Assembly: GCA_002633005.1 (NCBI GenBank) | Contig: NMRA01000034.1 | Location: 1,077,766-1,141,765, forward strand | Source of the DNA: Phoronis australis | Lineage: Eukaryota > Phoronida > Phoronidae | DNA length: 64,000 nt | Direction of reading: 5' to 3' | Shown here: piece after piece, positions 38,501 to 47,642 of the stretch | Numbering within the stretch: position 1 is the stretch's first letter | Layout of the letters: each line of letters starts with the position of its first letter | Notes under the pieces: model-generated | What the model saw: the letters and a program-made list of their open reading frames with translations, nothing else | Told to the model about the DNA's origin: nothing | Databases searched by the model: none | Made by a program: the position numbers and the translations under genes

Positions 38501-41500
38501 GGTTGACTACAGATGCCTAGCTACAGAGTTGTTAGAAGAGGCAAGGGCAAAATATGACAGAACGGCAAATGTAAGAAACAGACATATATGAATCACAGTT
38601 AATCACATGACAGATTCAAGCCAGTATTGACGATGATTTGTCCAGATCTTGAGAAATCTTTGAGTCAAGTAGTCAAAATATTGAGTTTATGATGAAAAAT
38701 CAAACACAACCTTCTCTAAAACCACTCAAATAGTACATTACATCATTCTCGATCTTTCCCTTATGGAGTACGTAAGTGCCTTAGTGTAGTAAAAGCAATC
38801 CCATTTTCTGATATTTTACCTTATTGGCAATATACAAACCAAATGAAGTTATCTGTCTTGTTTTGAATAGTTTCAATGCTTGGAAAAGTAACAAAACATA
38901 AACAAAACATAAGATTCAGAAATTAAACAGACTGTGTTCATGGGGTAATTAATCATTGAGTTTATCAACTTCTGATGGTTCTCTCAGTTACCAAGTAGAT
39001 TTTTTGGCAACTCCAGCAAGCTGTTTTTAATATTTCTCACATGACTTTCATTTCAAAAAACTATCATAGGTAAGAAAATGAAACATTCTGGGCAGTCAAC
39101 AGTTGGGGAAGCATTCTAACTGAAAGGTTGAAGATGGGGGTAATGCGGTTTAGTTGAAAACAGTAAATAACAATAAGAACATGCAGATGAAATCTACTCA
39201 CTAGCTACACTAACTGTGTCACACAATAAAAAGCCTGAAGACAGCTAACAGAAACTACACCAAACAACAGATAGATGACACATAAAGAACACAGCGGCGT
39301 TAAAGCTACCTTGAACTTTTGTAACGACAAGCGACTCTACAAGACAAAGCAAGGATGGAGCACGGTTTAAGCAAAATCAACAACCTACAGGCATTTATTG
39401 ATTAACGGCAAAGCAGCAATCCCAGGTCAAGGCATGACATGACAGGGAGGCAGATTCACTCATTATGACAGTGTTGAACAAACCCCCCCACTAATTATCA
39501 AACCACTCTTCTAGTCACAATCATTATCATCTCAAAGTGAAGAAGTTAGTCAACAATTAAAGAATGCAAATACTGCTACAGTAATTCTCCACTTATCTTG
39601 CACAAAAACAATTAACAAAATTGACATTTTTCATTTTTCAATGGCTGATTACTTTGCTGCATATAATTGGGAACAATTTTTATTTGTTTTTTGACATCTA
39701 CACAGTACAAACTATCCTGGTGACCAATTATAGCTGTTCAATCATTATTTCTTACGTGAAGAAATTTGATAAATTTCGCTCATCAGCCATATTTTGCATT
39801 AAATAGGTGAAGAATAGCTGTAAGGCTTTAGTGTAATTTTAAATAGTTCCAACACATGCAAGCATGATTATTCACTTCTTTACATTATGCTTTACGAGAC
39901 AGGTAGTCAACTTTTTATCAGTTGGTCTCATTACCGTGTTCTCTAGAGGAAGACACTCGGGTGACGGCTGCTCGAAATTTGATGGCAGCGTGGAGGCACG
40001 GCTCTCCACGACTGTAGGTAGGGCCCTACGTGGCACCACGAGGTCGTCAAAGCTGCCCACTCTTGTGCAGCGTAAGTCACGTGACGAATGCTTGTGACCG
40101 AAAAAACTTTCGTGCGAGTACCTACGCTCGTGAGACTGTGAAACAAGGCAGAAACCGTCAGGAAACCAGGTATCAGTTACATGAAGAGTGACTTAAGACG
40201 TAAGTGTAAAATTTGGTCTTGCGTTTCCACTACATAGTTATGGTGTAGAAATTATTAGCCCATTACTGCCTAGAGATTATGAAGACAAATTACCACTGTA
40301 TTAGAAGTTATTGGTATGTTCTCAGAGAATTCCTATTTTTGATCAAGTGAGGTTTAAATATTTTTATAAAAGACAGGATGTCTGTGATGACAGATAACAG
40401 ATTTACAATTAACCGCATCAATGAAATACATTTTGCCGAACCCTTACCCTACAGTACTCAAAGTACCAATTTTTTACTTTAGGTCTTAAGTCACTTTTCA
40501 TAAATCAGGTCCCAAAGAAAAATAGAGTTAGCAGAAACATGCAAGTCAGTACAACAGTGGTTACCAAACCCTGAGTCGTAACCCCATAACCCTGGAGCAC
40601 GACCCCGAAGCACTGGGTCACGACCCCAAAGCACAGGGTCAGGATCCCTAACACTTGTTCAACTAAACTGTGAACCAATGTTAAGTGTTACACACATGCT
40701 ATGAAGAAGACAAACACCAGGGACTGAATAGCACACTGTGCAACCTAGTCTTATAAGGATTAACTAACACCCCACTAGGCCACAGTCTGGTAAATACCCA
40801 GGGTGTAAAAAAAGAAAAATTAAACTTGCGATGGGGTATAACGACCAAAGCAGTCAGGTCCAAGAATTAAATTTTAAAACGAAATGGCAGAATCCAAACA
40901 ATTTGCTGATTGTGAGTTTCTGACAAACAAACTGCATGGTTGATAAAAAGGAGTAATCACAGACAGACATAAATGGCGATTTAAGAACCAAATTTTACGG
41001 CCCTGTAAATCAAAAGTAGGGTTACAACCATACCTTGGGATTTAAAAGTGGCTAGAAAGCTATGAACATCTAACTGAACGTGTGTGTTAACCTGGACGTA
41101 TATAACAACAATCCAGCCATCATTAAGGTAGTGTGCTGCTAGAAAAAAATGATAAGAGACACACTTGTAGTTTTACTGAACACTGGAACGATGTAATTAC
41201 GAAAATCTGTAAAAGCATGTCGCATGTATCTCCAGCTTCCACCCACGTGTCTCACACACTCAGCAGCAGTTGTGTTCACAAAAGCCACAGATTAAAATTA
41301 TTAAATTTATTTGTTAACGAGCGTGACCTGGAAGACACTTTGGATGGAGGAGGATTGATTCCTTGGAGTATCTGAACTAACTCAAATCTAGCCACCCTTT
41401 GAAGAGGTTAAGGACCAGGGGGAGATTTTCAAGGGCCGGACGGTTTCTTTTGCCTCCTATAGTATACTCCGTGGTTTCTTTGTGTTTTTAATTACGTGAC

Positions 41501-44500
41501 TGTGGCTGTTGTGACAGTCACGACAGACACCTCACTCAATTTTCGTTGAAAAGCCAAATTCAAGATGTCTGGATTCTTTGCCTGGTTTCCAGGTACATTT
41601 TGACTCCTATTACCCAAATCTGCTACACTGGCGCAGTCGTTCCAGCAAGGCTGGTAAGAATCACAAAATGCTCCAATCTTTACAAATGTTGCATCATAAA
41701 TTGCGGTAAATGTTGTTAAATGTCAGCTTTCATACTCAGAATTTAAGGTCAGAATCAAAATAATACACCAATATGTTGGAATTCATTTGACATATGATAA
41801 TATATTGGAGCCAGGAGAGATGAACCAGTATTTCACTAAAGCAAGGGGGAATTCCTATACTTGAATAACTTCATACATTTTAATTATTCAACCTGTTGTA
41901 ACAGACTACAAATATATCAGGACCAGAAATAAACACACCACAGTGGATCAATTTTCTAAGAAAATAGTGCAACATGCAACACAGGAGCTCTTTCCAAACA
42001 AAGCAACCAATGAAACTCAAGAGGGTGCACAGGAAGTGTGATACCATGTTAGTGGTAAAGTCATCAGACTAGTGTGACCAATACCTCTGGTTCAGGAAGC
42101 ACCCATCGCGTGTCGCCACTTGCATTGTAATAGTAAGTAGTGCCCTTCTCGTCAGTGGAACAATACCACTACAAATAACATCAAAGAGAGGTGAAAACTT
42201 GAATGGCATTTCTTGACATTGGAATGAATAAACACTGAGTCATAAGGGGCAGATACATAATGAGACTGAAAAATAGGTCACAAAATACAGAATAGGGACA
42301 TAAAGTAAGACATCAACTTACCGAGGTAGTCTAGGAGATTACACCAAATTGGTTTTAACCCTTCCCCCTTCTCTATGCGAAATTACATTAGGACAAAAGT
42401 TGTAACTGGGAAATCACCAGTTACACTCTCTTTTAAACCAAACATAGTTAATGTGCTAATCTGTATGGCTCATACATGCTGGGGCATGAGCTTTAGATTT
42501 TGAATTTTGTTGGTTTGAACAAATAGGTTAGTGACAGTAATTAGGCCACCATCACATTGCTGGTCTCCAATTCGGAGTAGTTGCTAGGAGTGTAACATAA
42601 TCACTTGGAGTCTCTTTTGACTCTGTAGGCTATAGCTGGACTGTTAGAACTGCAAGTGACCATAAATACAAGACACTGCGGATTTCCACCATAATGGCTG
42701 ACAGTTATGTCTCACTTGTGTCGCTAACAATGCTCGGCAGATCTTCTTCATCTTCAGTGCACGATACTCCATGAGAAAAAGCCAAGCATGGCTCAAACAG
42801 CTCGTCGTTTCTTCATTTTTTAAATTTCCCTCTCTACCAATTCGCAGATACACCGAGGATAACCTTAGGAGTACACTCCGAGTCATTAGTGCATAAAGTT
42901 TTCATTATTTTGATTGCTTAAAGTGGCCCAACAAGCGCACTAAAACTGTCACAATTTCGCCTGATTTCGTCTTGAAATGTACATTACATTCAGAATCTAA
43001 TACAAATACAATGCAGCATGGTTGATCAAAACAATAATTTTAGCGATATGGAATCTAGCATATTGCAAAAATACAGATCCCAACTGTGGATTTACGCGAT
43101 TGGTTAAATTGAAATGCTCTTAACCAATCACAAACTGTGTAACGTAAGGAGATAGCAGATGAAGTCATGCATATCTGAATGCCTCCTAAAAAATCGAATC
43201 CCAAAAGGGCCGACATTTGACTAACATGACCCACAGATCGTAAAAGTCTGCCCATTGACTTGAGGCACTGAGGGTCAATTGACACAAAGTCATATTTTCC
43301 TAAAATGATCCCCGACACACATAGTACCACCAGATAAAGTGTGATTATATTTAAAACGCAAAATGCGCATAATGCGTTTCTCTTCAATAAAAGCACACTT
43401 TTGAAACATGCGTCAGAAGGGATAAACATCAGTGATGGCTTGGAGCTTTTCAAGTATGTACCACCATGTTGCGATGACAGTTGGGGCAGACAATGTAACT
43501 ATAACTAAATTCTACCAGACTACCATTTAAACTATTTACACAGTGTGATACTAGAAGGCCTACTAACAGTGTCTGTAGATAAAAACGGAATACAAAAAGT
43601 TTTATGATCAGAAGAATTTCATGTCGTCTTCAACAAAATCGAATTCCCTTATTGAGACAGATTCATATACAAGCTACTGGTTAGTTATCTCTCTATCAAC
43701 ATGACTAAAGCCACACTTGGAAATCTGTACTTAGCAAAGGTTATTCTAGGGAATTCAACTGCACGCTTGGGAAATCCAGGTGTTAGACACTTATTGCACA
43801 GCTGGATGAATGGAAAGCAAGGAGTAATTCTACAAGTGTTGATTTCTGCCTACCTTTTCGTTGGTTGCTGTGCTAACGTAGACAAATTCACCAGACTGGT
43901 CCTGCTCTTGGGAGTAACCTCTTAACAAGGGTGGACGTTCCTGCTTGGGACTCTCCTGTAAATCAGTGTAAGAGAGTGACACAAAACAGCAGTCAATCAG
44001 CCATAAAACAACATCTTGCAAACAATTAATTATTTATATTGCTTAATTATTTATAGCTCTTTATCACACAGACCAACTGAGCAATGCAAAAGCGATCTTT
44101 GGCTTCTTTCATGTAAAATGCAAGAAGGCATTATCATGTATATCAATCCTTTGAAAAGAAAATAACAAAACTCCAGAATTTTATCCAGAACAGAATTCAA
44201 GAAGAACAACTGTCCTACATGTATATTTAGGGCACCAGAAACACAGTAATAGTCTGATGTAACATGCTTGCATTTTGAGAACCAGTTTTATCTACTGAAT
44301 ACCTGGCATCAACTGGTTCTCAAAATGCAGGCGCATAATATCAGACTATTGCCAGAAACTGAACTTAGCTATTTTGACCAGACAAACTATGTGATATTTT
44401 GAGACAAACTGTACAACTGTTTGTAAATCATTACTGATTTTTGTGGTAGAAAAGCAAATCAGCAGGTATTATATTTGTCTAACCTGCAACAGTACTTTTA

Positions 44501-47500
44501 AAGGAATTGACAGAATTTGCCGATATTCAGGAGATTTCATCTAAATGCAAATCTCCACATGAGTCGTGGTGTGGCGTGATCGCTAATTGAAGCAACAGGT
44601 ACTTTGGTGGCATGTTACCTGGTTTAGAATTTGCATTTTAGATTGCGAGTTTTACTTCAGCGTTATGCTGGCTTACACAGAGCATCTTTCGCCCAAAAGA
44701 TTTTGTAATCTATGTATTCAGTTGAAGCAAGTTGTGGCTCACTTTTACTTCTGATCTTTTATTTTTGTTTGATGGTTTTTCAGTTGTACTCACACCAAAA
44801 ACCATGTTGCATTGACTACAGTGGGTCAGTGCCTTCAACTCTAGTTATTTAAAGTGACTAATCTTGTTCTGTCATATTGTTTGTAAACGCGTCACCAAAT
44901 TATGTGCAATATGTCATTGTATGTATACCGGCCAAAACTGTCTCATAAAATGCACAATGAAAAGGACAGCAGTGTCGCTAATAGAGCTGGAAGATATGTA
45001 CATGGAAAACCTCAAATTTGTCTGGCTTTGTCAAAATCATGGAAACAAAGCAGAAACCAGAAGGAAATAACAAATAATAAACCAAACTGAAAATTATTCA
45101 GAAAATTTTGAGTCAAAATTTCGGCGATTTCTGCTGACATTTCATCAGCTACTGTATGTTGTCAGTACAACCAAACTAATTCGATATGCAAATCCATGGA
45201 TCCATACTACGCATTAAGACGATTCAAAACTAATTTAAGAGAAAATCGGTCACATGTTTGAACTTTACAAGGTAAACAAATTTACTGATATACCATTACA
45301 AGGCTAGTTTCATACCAAATGATCTTGGAAGGTTTCATCTGAGGGGTTGTCCGGCTCTGGAAGAGTCCACGATGTTTGGCGAGTGACCACATTGTAATAG
45401 TAAACCTGACCTGTGTTCTGGTCCAAATGCTTCTCCCAGTTTTCTGCTGAGTCCAGCCTGGACCGTTCCAAGTTATCAGGGGGGTGGAGGCCCATGAATG
45501 CCTTGATATCCTGCACGCTGGTGTCCTCTGGTGGCTCATACTGCAACATCATTAGTAGTGAATACAGCGGAAAGACATAATGACAGCAAAGCCAAATGGC
45601 AAACGAGCCAATCTGAGCACAGATGCCACTTTGCAGATCAAATAACTATTGACTGTGAATGGCAGAAACATGTACATCTGAAAGAAGTGTATTTTGGATG
45701 TTGTCAAAGTCGTGAAGCACCAGAAACACAGGGTGACTTAAAGCTCCATGCAGTACCACTAAAAATGCCATGAACCCAGAAAGTAAAATCGTGTTTACAC
45801 TCATCAGCCAGTTGTTCAAATGCCCAATTAGCTCTAAAGAGAGCTTTTTGCCAGTATTCGGAATTCCGCACTTAATTAAGTTACACTACTGCACTGATCC
45901 AACCATTTATAAATTCAAGACATGCTATTTATTATCTAGACAAGATAAAGAGATAGTTGCAATCACTCTGATCAGTGTTTGAATACAAGGCAAACAAAAA
46001 TTGGTTTCAGAACAAAAAAATTAAGCTACCGAGGCAAATTTATTGATTTCAGACATCAGGAATAACGACTTGACTACACCTGCCACGCCACCTAAAGCCA
46101 ATGTATGTTTTGCACAGCACTTCCAAATGACAGGAGTCATACTCAAGATTGTGTGACAAAGCAATAAATCACCATATCATCAACAGCACTGCACCAACAA
46201 TCATAGTTAGACATCGCCTTTTCTTTAACGAAAGTAGATTTTCAGGGGAGTACTTGGTCATGGAGACTTTTGCTTGTCAATCCATAGGTTACCAGTTTCC
46301 GGTAATATCAAAATTTTGTACTTGAATTGGATTCACTGTGGATCGAATAAAAATAGGTTCTGAGTGAAATTTCAATGATTAAATGTGAATTGTGAAGTGT
46401 TCACCAAGTTGGTGAAAGGAAGTCTTCAAATCCTCTGCTATACATAGCCAGATTCACACAGTATTTGCCATTGGCATCATGCAGCTGGATGCAGATAGGC
46501 ATAAGGACAGGGATAATTTTAGGACTGGTCTTTACAGCATTAGTGCATAAAAATTCTCATTGATGCACTGTAATTGGTTAACCCAAGCCAAGGGGTGCAT
46601 AAAAATTGAGTCGCAACCATCACGTTTTCAACAATACCCAATGCATTCATAAGGACCATACAGAGTTTGTGATCAAAACTAATGTGCACTGACTAAAACA
46701 ACACAAGCCATAGGATTGAGCATATTGTGCATGATATACAAATCCCAACAGCGGTTTTATGTGTTTGGTTTGCAGTTGGCTGTTTAGACCAAATCTCTAG
46801 TAACCGTGTATCAGAGGTAGGAGACAAAATCACAAGTCACTAAAATGCCTCCTCCCCAAATTGAAAAGAAAAAATTGAAAATACTAGCAAGAACTGGCCT
46901 ATAGTTCTGAGGCCCTGTAGGTCATCTGACCCATAGTCATGTTTTTCGAAATGAACATTGCAAGGGCTATCAAATATTCCCATACTAAACCACAATGCCT
47001 TTTTGACTCGAGGACTTCTGAGACAGTTCTAGCACTGTAAGTTTTACATCAACTGTCAGCATTTACCTGACCAGGTTCTTGTTTAACCATTGGAACAGGT
47101 CGAAATGTTGCCATGTGTCCCGGGGAATGTAGTTGTCCTTGAGAAGAAGAGGATATTTTAGGACCTACATGGTTCACCATATCTTCACTGGGAGATCCAG
47201 CACTAAAGTAGTCAGGTGATGGATCACTATGGGTCATGTGATCTACGGATTCCGTTTCTTTGCGTAGATCAGTATCAGGAGAATCGTCGTAGTCAGGTTT
47301 TGGAGTTGACAGGTTAGTGCTGCCATTGTGTTGGTTGAATGTTGGTGGAAGCGGCGCAGGATATTTCTTCTTGCTGGTACGTACCGGCGTCGGCGACCCC
47401 AGGTTTATATGGGTCACATTGTCTGGTGTAACCGTGATCACAGTTTTCTCAACTTCCACATAAGATGCTGGTACATACAGCAGCTCCTCTGAGTCTAGGC

Positions 47501-47642
47501 TCTGAACATGCCACCAATCGTCATTGGATTTCTCCTCCAGAATGTATTTCTCACCAGGACGTATACATATTGTGCGTCCGTCATTGTCGACATACGTGAA
47601 GTCGTACAAGACCGTGACATACACCGGCGAATCTTCAGCCAT
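23412..47642 (-). CDS. ARHGAP12: ARHGAP12/27-type Rho GTPase-activating protein (complete gene, 17 exons modelled)
   Basis: GTPase-activating protein for Rho-family GTPases, cytoplasmic or junctional in vertebrate relatives. Exons were placed by GT-AG borders (one GC-AG), and all phases agree. The model uses one copy of each duplicated exon and gives 815 aa with the 27-base microexon or 806 without it; human ARHGAP12 is of similar size. Domains in the 815-aa model: SH3 about 6-64 (VLYDF, DDWW, YVPASYVE), a PxxP stretch near 97, WW1 about 226-255, WW2 about 302-327, PH about 429-533, RhoGAP about 622-815 with arginine finger R661 in LYRVSGN. The start is the ATG at 47642 (A at -3, G at +4). 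The domain order places it in the ARHGAP9/12/15/27 clade; a single invertebrate gene may be co-orthologous to all four. Direct duplications at 30977-32529 and 36280-40559 double three exons and look like assembly artefacts. Confidence 0.93.
24016..24121 (-). CDS. ARHGAP12: ARHGAP exon, RhoGAP middle
   Basis: Reads RSSKLQLIKGLVQVLPRPSH followed by DTLKELCRHLL, the helix preceding the conserved Asn region. Entry phase 1, exit phase 2, donor GTAAGT. No frame of this exon has an ATG, so simple open-frame searches miss it. Confidence 0.92.
24167..24412 (-). repeat. tRNA-derived SINE
   Basis: On the minus strand, an A-box-like GTGGCTCCAGTGTAAG (24390-24405) and a good B box (GTGGGTTCAATTCCC, about 24348-24362) are followed by a body with caaggcactccaactgcatt. 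The last resembles the gcaaggcactt...ttgctcc stretch found in several animal tRNA-SINEs. It lies inside an ARHGAP intron. The 3' end is approximate. Confidence 0.6.
24993..25130 (-). CDS. ARHGAP12: ARHGAP exon, RhoGAP core
   Basis: Reads DVHVLTGALKLFFRELKEPL then FPFTFLDNFIGAI. The K-x-x-x-R-x-L-P/K-x-P-L helix is the signature of RhoGAP domains (here ALKLFFRELKEPL). Phase 1 on both sides, donor GTATGT. Confidence 0.94.
25743..25810. repeat. two-copy 32-base direct repeat
   Basis: gtgtgcacggcaggacc... and gtgtgcatggcaggacc... follow directly one after the other in an ARHGAP intron, next to a tgcatgcatgc run. Confidence 0.6.
25877..25954 (-). CDS. ARHGAP12: ARHGAP exon carrying the catalytic arginine finger
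   Basis: Reads LDIDGLYRVSGNLAQVQKLR then FLVDQ. R in YRVSG is the catalytic arginine inserted into the GTPase active site. Phase 1 on both sides; donor GTAAGT. Most family members have GIYR; here it is GLYR, a conservative change. Confidence 0.95.
27785..28030 (-). CDS. ARHGAP12: ARHGAP exon, linker and start of RhoGAP
   Basis: A basic linker (LEKKSRIRARLRDMIRRRPT) leads into VFGAHLHHLCAREKSTVPRF, the start of the GAP fold. Phase 1 on both sides, acceptor ctcttcag, donor GTGGGT. Confidence 0.94.
28755..28962. repeat. 44-bp minisatellite, five copies
   Basis: Units start near 28755, 28801, 28845, 28889 and 28933, each containing acagaaacctcaagtctcat and a tggtataaacagaac tail. The first unit is two bases longer. 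Intronic; not a CRISPR array, because the whole unit is repeated without unique spacers. Confidence 0.9.
29113..29218 (-). CDS. ARHGAP12: ARHGAP exon, linker after PH
   Basis: Acidic then Ser/Arg-rich linker: NSDVPDSVEEGHPVIEAPDE followed by PQTAVQRSSRGRHSK. Entry phase 0, exit phase 1, donor GTATGT. Low-complexity linkers are usual between PH and RhoGAP in this clade. Confidence 0.85.
29656..29751 (-). CDS. ARHGAP12: ARHGAP exon, PH C-terminal half
   Basis: Reads VSTPGNQYLLQSDDALKIHE then WYLNLSAAVAQF. The LLQSDD strand-turn and the tryptophan of the C-terminal helix (HEWYLNL) are PH hallmarks. Phase 0 on both sides, donor GTGAGT. Confidence 0.93.
30589..30594 (-). other. non-canonical GC 5' splice site
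   Basis: After the codon CAG the intron begins GCAAGA instead of GT. The bases around it (CAG then GCAAG) match the known GC-AG donor consensus. The next GT downstream would add 17 bases and break the frame, whereas the GC site joins KKHFIQ to VSTPGNQYLL in phase 0, as expected for the PH domain. Confidence 0.8.
30595..30699 (-). CDS. ARHGAP12: ARHGAP exon, PH middle
   Basis: Reads SPKSPLGKAETMIDLQNGKV then EWGDKEKSSKKHFIQ. IDLxNGxVEW followed by KEKSSKK is the PH strand pair characteristic of ARHGAP12/15/27. Phase 0 on both sides; the downstream intron uses a GC donor. Confidence 0.93.
30977..31752. repeat. 776-bp direct duplication, copy A
   Basis: Matches 31754-32529 with only scattered substitutions and identical length. 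The single N at 31753 lies exactly between the copies. Contains one PH exon (31407-31485). It begins with a tRNA-like stretch (B box caggttcaaatcttg, about 31015-31029). Confidence 0.95.
31407..31485 (-). CDS. ARHGAP12: ARHGAP PH exon, copy A
   Basis: Encodes (K)KNWCDAFCVFNGSQLLFYKD then RKASVG: the first PH strands with the conserved Trp. 79 bases, entry phase 2, exit phase 0 (donor GTAATG). It differs from copy B by one residue (Ala for Thr after NWCD). Confidence 0.9.
31754..32529. repeat. 776-bp direct duplication, copy B
   Basis: Second copy of 30977-31752, following the single N. Differences are single-base changes typical of alleles. Confidence 0.95.
32184..32262 (-). CDS. ARHGAP12: ARHGAP PH exon, copy B
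   Basis: Same 79-base exon as 31407-31485, reading NWCDTFCVFNGSQLLFYKD. Splicing both copies would add 79 extra bases and shift the frame, so only one can be used per transcript. This is either a mutually exclusive exon pair or, more likely, a duplicated allele in the assembly. Confidence 0.85.
32882..32943 (-). CDS. ARHGAP12: ARHGAP exon, start of PH
   Basis: Reads IRSLRDNLNRAKVLENGRKV plus two bases. LNRAKxxENGRK is the entry to the PH domain in this clade. The donor is GTGAGT at 32881-32876; it gives phase 2 and restores the frame with the 79-base exon. A nearer GTTAAG (after GGAAG) would break it. Confidence 0.9.
34329..34376 (-). CDS. ARHGAP12: ARHGAP short exon before PH
   Basis: 48 bases reading ESLKRESKRASSPPMQ, with acceptor ttatttcag and donor GTACGT, phase 0 on both sides. 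A basic, Ser/Pro-rich linker, plausible for the region between WW2 and PH. Confidence 0.8.
37168..37194 (-). CDS. ARHGAP12: candidate 27-base microexon, copy A
   Basis: Acceptor cctTGCTTTGTCTTGTAG has a good pyrimidine tract and donor AAG|GTAGCT is fair. The insert reads SRLSLQKFK and is phase 0 on both sides, so it can be included or skipped without a frame change. Transcripts would decide. Confidence 0.4.
37793..37993 (-). CDS. ARHGAP12: ARHGAP linker exon between WW2 and PH, copy A
   Basis: 201 bases, phase 0 on both sides. Acceptor gccttgtttcacag, donor ACG|GTAATG. It starts SHERRYSHESFFGHKHSSRD and includes RVGSFDDLVVPRRALP and EQPSPECLPLENT. It is markedly GC-richer than the surrounding intron and fully open, both arguments for coding. 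Ser/Pro-rich and Arg-rich linker without a known fold. It begins SHE rather than ATG, so start-codon-based searches give only fragments. Confidence 0.8.
39310..39336 (-). CDS. ARHGAP12: candidate 27-base microexon, copy B
   Basis: Identical in sequence and splice borders to 37168-37194. Confidence 0.4.
39935..40135 (-). CDS. ARHGAP12: ARHGAP linker exon between WW2 and PH, copy B
   Basis: Identical to 37793-37993 in coding sequence and splice sites. Being phase 0, both copies could in principle be spliced together. The N junction nevertheless argues that only one exists in the genome. Confidence 0.75.
40560..40810. repeat. short degenerate tandem repeat and tRNA-like SINE remnant
   Basis: At 40565-40652 units such as aaccctggagcacgacccc and gaagcactgggtcacgacccc repeat three to four times. 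At 40735-40800, on the minus strand, TGTGGCCTAGTGGGG resembles a tRNA A box, the same core as at 689-699. Confidence 0.45.
42085..42168 (-). CDS. ARHGAP12: ARHGAP exon, WW domain 2
   Basis: 28 codons: WYCSTDEKGTTYYYN then ASGDTRWVLPEPE. Two tryptophans 21 residues apart with YYYN between form a WW domain that binds proline-rich ligands. Phase 0 on both sides. The exon is too short and ATG-free to stand out as an open frame. Confidence 0.93.
42886..43330. repeat. diverged dispersed repeat, copy 1
   Basis: Shares ordered motifs with 46530-46960: attagtgcataaa, gcatattg, acaaatcccaac-like, a gg-tttta-g-g-ttggtt block and aaaatgcctcct. Divergence is high. Unknown family in an ARHGAP intron. Confidence 0.4.
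43854..43955 (-). CDS. ARHGAP12: ARHGAP exon between WW1 and WW2
   Basis: 34 codons: ESPKQERPPLLRGYSQEQDQ then SGEFVYVSTATNEK. Acceptor ctgatttacag, donor AAG|GTAGGC, phase 0 on both sides. Linker without a known fold. Confidence 0.85.
44248..44350. mobile_element. about 103-bp palindromic MITE-like hairpin
   Basis: Starts aatagtctgat and ends atcagactatt. Inner arms cattttgagaaccagtt and aactggttctcaaaatg are perfect complements around a short loop. It resembles 50711-50804 in layout: a TAATAGTC end, about 20 bases, then GAGAACC. Confidence 0.75.
45316..45540 (-). CDS. ARHGAP12: ARHGAP exon, WW domain 1
   Basis: 75 codons, phase 0 on both sides (donor GTATGA). The WW fold is seen in ENWEKHLDQNTGQVYYYN then VVTRQTSWTLPEP: tryptophans at model residues 227 and 250. 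The acceptor is ttgcag just before TATGAG. The upstream ATG-ATG in the intron is not used. Confidence 0.94.
46530..46960. repeat. diverged dispersed repeat, copy 2
   Basis: See 42886-43330. It also has a local direct repeat of gtgcataaaaatt, about 60 bases apart. Confidence 0.4.
47067..47642 (-). CDS. ARHGAP12: ARHGAP first coding exon, SH3 domain
   Basis: 192 codons from MAEDSPVYVTVLYDF to VKQEPGQ, exit phase 0 at CAG|GTAAAT. The SH3 fold spans about residues 6-64 (ALYDF-type motif, DDWWHV, LYVPASYV). It is followed by a YPAPLPPTF proline stretch and a Ser/Asp-rich tail. The ATG at 47642-47640 has A at -3 and G at +4. The in-frame codon two positions upstream is TTG, so it is not the start. 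Confidence 0.94.

Larger units (their letters stand above)
38419..40559. repeat. 2.14-kb direct duplication, copy B
   Basis: Second copy of 36280-38417, after the N at 38418. Differs by single bases and a few 1-3-base indels. Confidence 0.95.
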
